DNA from: Nitrospira sp.
Lineage (GTDB): Bacteria; Nitrospirota; Nitrospiria; Nitrospirales; Nitrospiraceae
Direction of reading: 5' to 3'
Assembly (NCBI GenBank): GCA_030653545.1
Contig: JAURZE010000025.1
Span: 186,001 to 250,000 of the forward strand
DNA: 64,000 nucleotides
Positions 63,559 through 64,000 of this stretch are shown here, piece by piece (position 1 is the stretch's first letter; every line of letters begins with the position of its first letter). Under the pieces are notes generated by a model, which saw only the letters and a program-made list of their open reading frames with translations, had not been told where the DNA came from and did not search any database. The translations under genes and the position numbers were made by a program.

Positions 63559-64000
63559 TTAGTCACGAGACCGGTAATTGACCGGGACTGCGCTCGGGTT
63601 GCTTTTGGCCCAGGCGCCGATGGCCCATTGGTACAGAGCCTGGGCTTTCTGGTAGTCGGCCTTGGCGCGAATCACCTGCGCTTCGGAGTCCACCGAATTG
63701 CGCTCGCGAAGATTCACGAAGAGAACGCTGGTGGCGCCCAACCCAAAGCGGAATCGTTCGCCTTCTTCGAGTGTTTTGGCGAGGCGCAAGGATTGGACGG
63801 CAGCCTCCATTCGCTCTTTGGCTCGCTCGATCGCCGAAAGGGCGTTATCGACATCGACGACCACCTGCTGTTCACGGAATTTTTGGACCATGACGAAGCG
63901 GTCTGCTTTGCCCTGCGCTTCAAGTACTTCGCCGCGGCTCCGACGTTGGAGAATGGGGATTCTGAGTTCAAGGCCAAAGCGGTACCCGAGGCCGAGCACG
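63559..64000 (-). CDS. TolC-family outer-membrane efflux protein (N-terminus beyond window)
   Basis: The last 146 or so residues of a TolC/OprM-type protein; the frame is open to the window edge. The long alpha-helical repeats typical of the second half are seen: REQQVVVDVDNALSAIERAKERM and the later EEGERFRFGLGATSVLFV, then AQALYQWAIG. It forms an outer-membrane channel for efflux or type I secretion with the adjacent ABC protein. No HlyD-like adaptor lies between them. Confidence 0.85.
   Translation of the reverse strand, partial: VLGLGYRFGLELRIPILQRRSRGEVLEAQGKADRFVMVQKFREQQVVVDVDNALSAIERAKERMEAAVQSLRLAKTLEEGERFRFGLGATSVLFVNLRERNSVDSEAQVIRAKADYQKAQALYQWAIGAWAKSNPSAVPVNYRSRD

Overview
The window is a gene-dense, moderately high-GC bacterial chromosome segment. 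I read it as Nitrospira-like (phylum Nitrospirota). This rests on overall gene content and on a long palindromic intergenic repeat (34628-34750) that resembles ones I associate with Nitrospira genomes. It is inference, not proof. No rRNA operon, CRISPR array or recognisable insertion sequence was seen. Three tRNA genes are present: two tRNA-Gln and one tRNA-Glu.

Layout. 1-9.1 kb: a GlpC-like Fe-S protein with DUF3501, a double-domain PTPS/QueD-like protein, a PAP2 phosphatase, a PAS histidine kinase, a peroxiredoxin/thioredoxin pair and BipA. 9.2-17.2 kb: an exopolysaccharide cluster with a GT2 synthase, a secreted TIM-barrel-like protein, a TPR/beta-barrel export protein, a NodB-type deacetylase and a membrane HEAT protein. 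It looks like a PNAG (Pga) system in which the PgaB functions sit on separate polypeptides. 17.2-26 kb: a phosphorelay island with three stand-alone receivers, one HPt and two large paralogous hybrid kinases, and no DNA-binding output domain. 26.3-36 kb: PBP1A and a complete ISC iron-sulfur operon (iscR-iscS-iscU-iscA-hscB-hscA-iscX). The ferredoxin is divergent and shares a palindromic operator/promoter with iscR. A flavin reductase and gltX follow. 37-48 kb: two tRNA-Gln genes, an ECF sigma factor, an ArsI-like dioxygenase, small lipoproteins, an alcohol dehydrogenase, a DUF1800/DUF1501 pair, yacG, a PilZ protein, a truncated mlaC remnant and glnS.

48.45-54.63 kb: a compact integrated element of about 6.1 kb in the 3' end of tRNA-Glu(CTC). 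It is bounded by a perfect 36-bp direct repeat (attL/attR). It carries a tyrosine recombinase beside attL, a zinc-ribbon protein, a ribbon-helix-helix protein, a CNNM/CorC-type membrane protein, a VapBC toxin-antitoxin pair and a weakly uracil-DNA-glycosylase-like protein.

54.9-60.2 kb: a polyamine locus with a deoxyhypusine-synthase-family protein, DsbA-like and zinc-ribbon proteins, an aldehyde dehydrogenase, pyruvoyl arginine decarboxylase and agmatinase. This predicts arginine to agmatine to putrescine, then perhaps homospermidine. 60.2-64 kb: RluF-type pseudouridine synthase, a four-helix-bundle membrane sensor without output, an ABC exporter whose nucleotide-binding domain has lost nearly all catalytic motifs, and a TolC-family protein cut by the window end.
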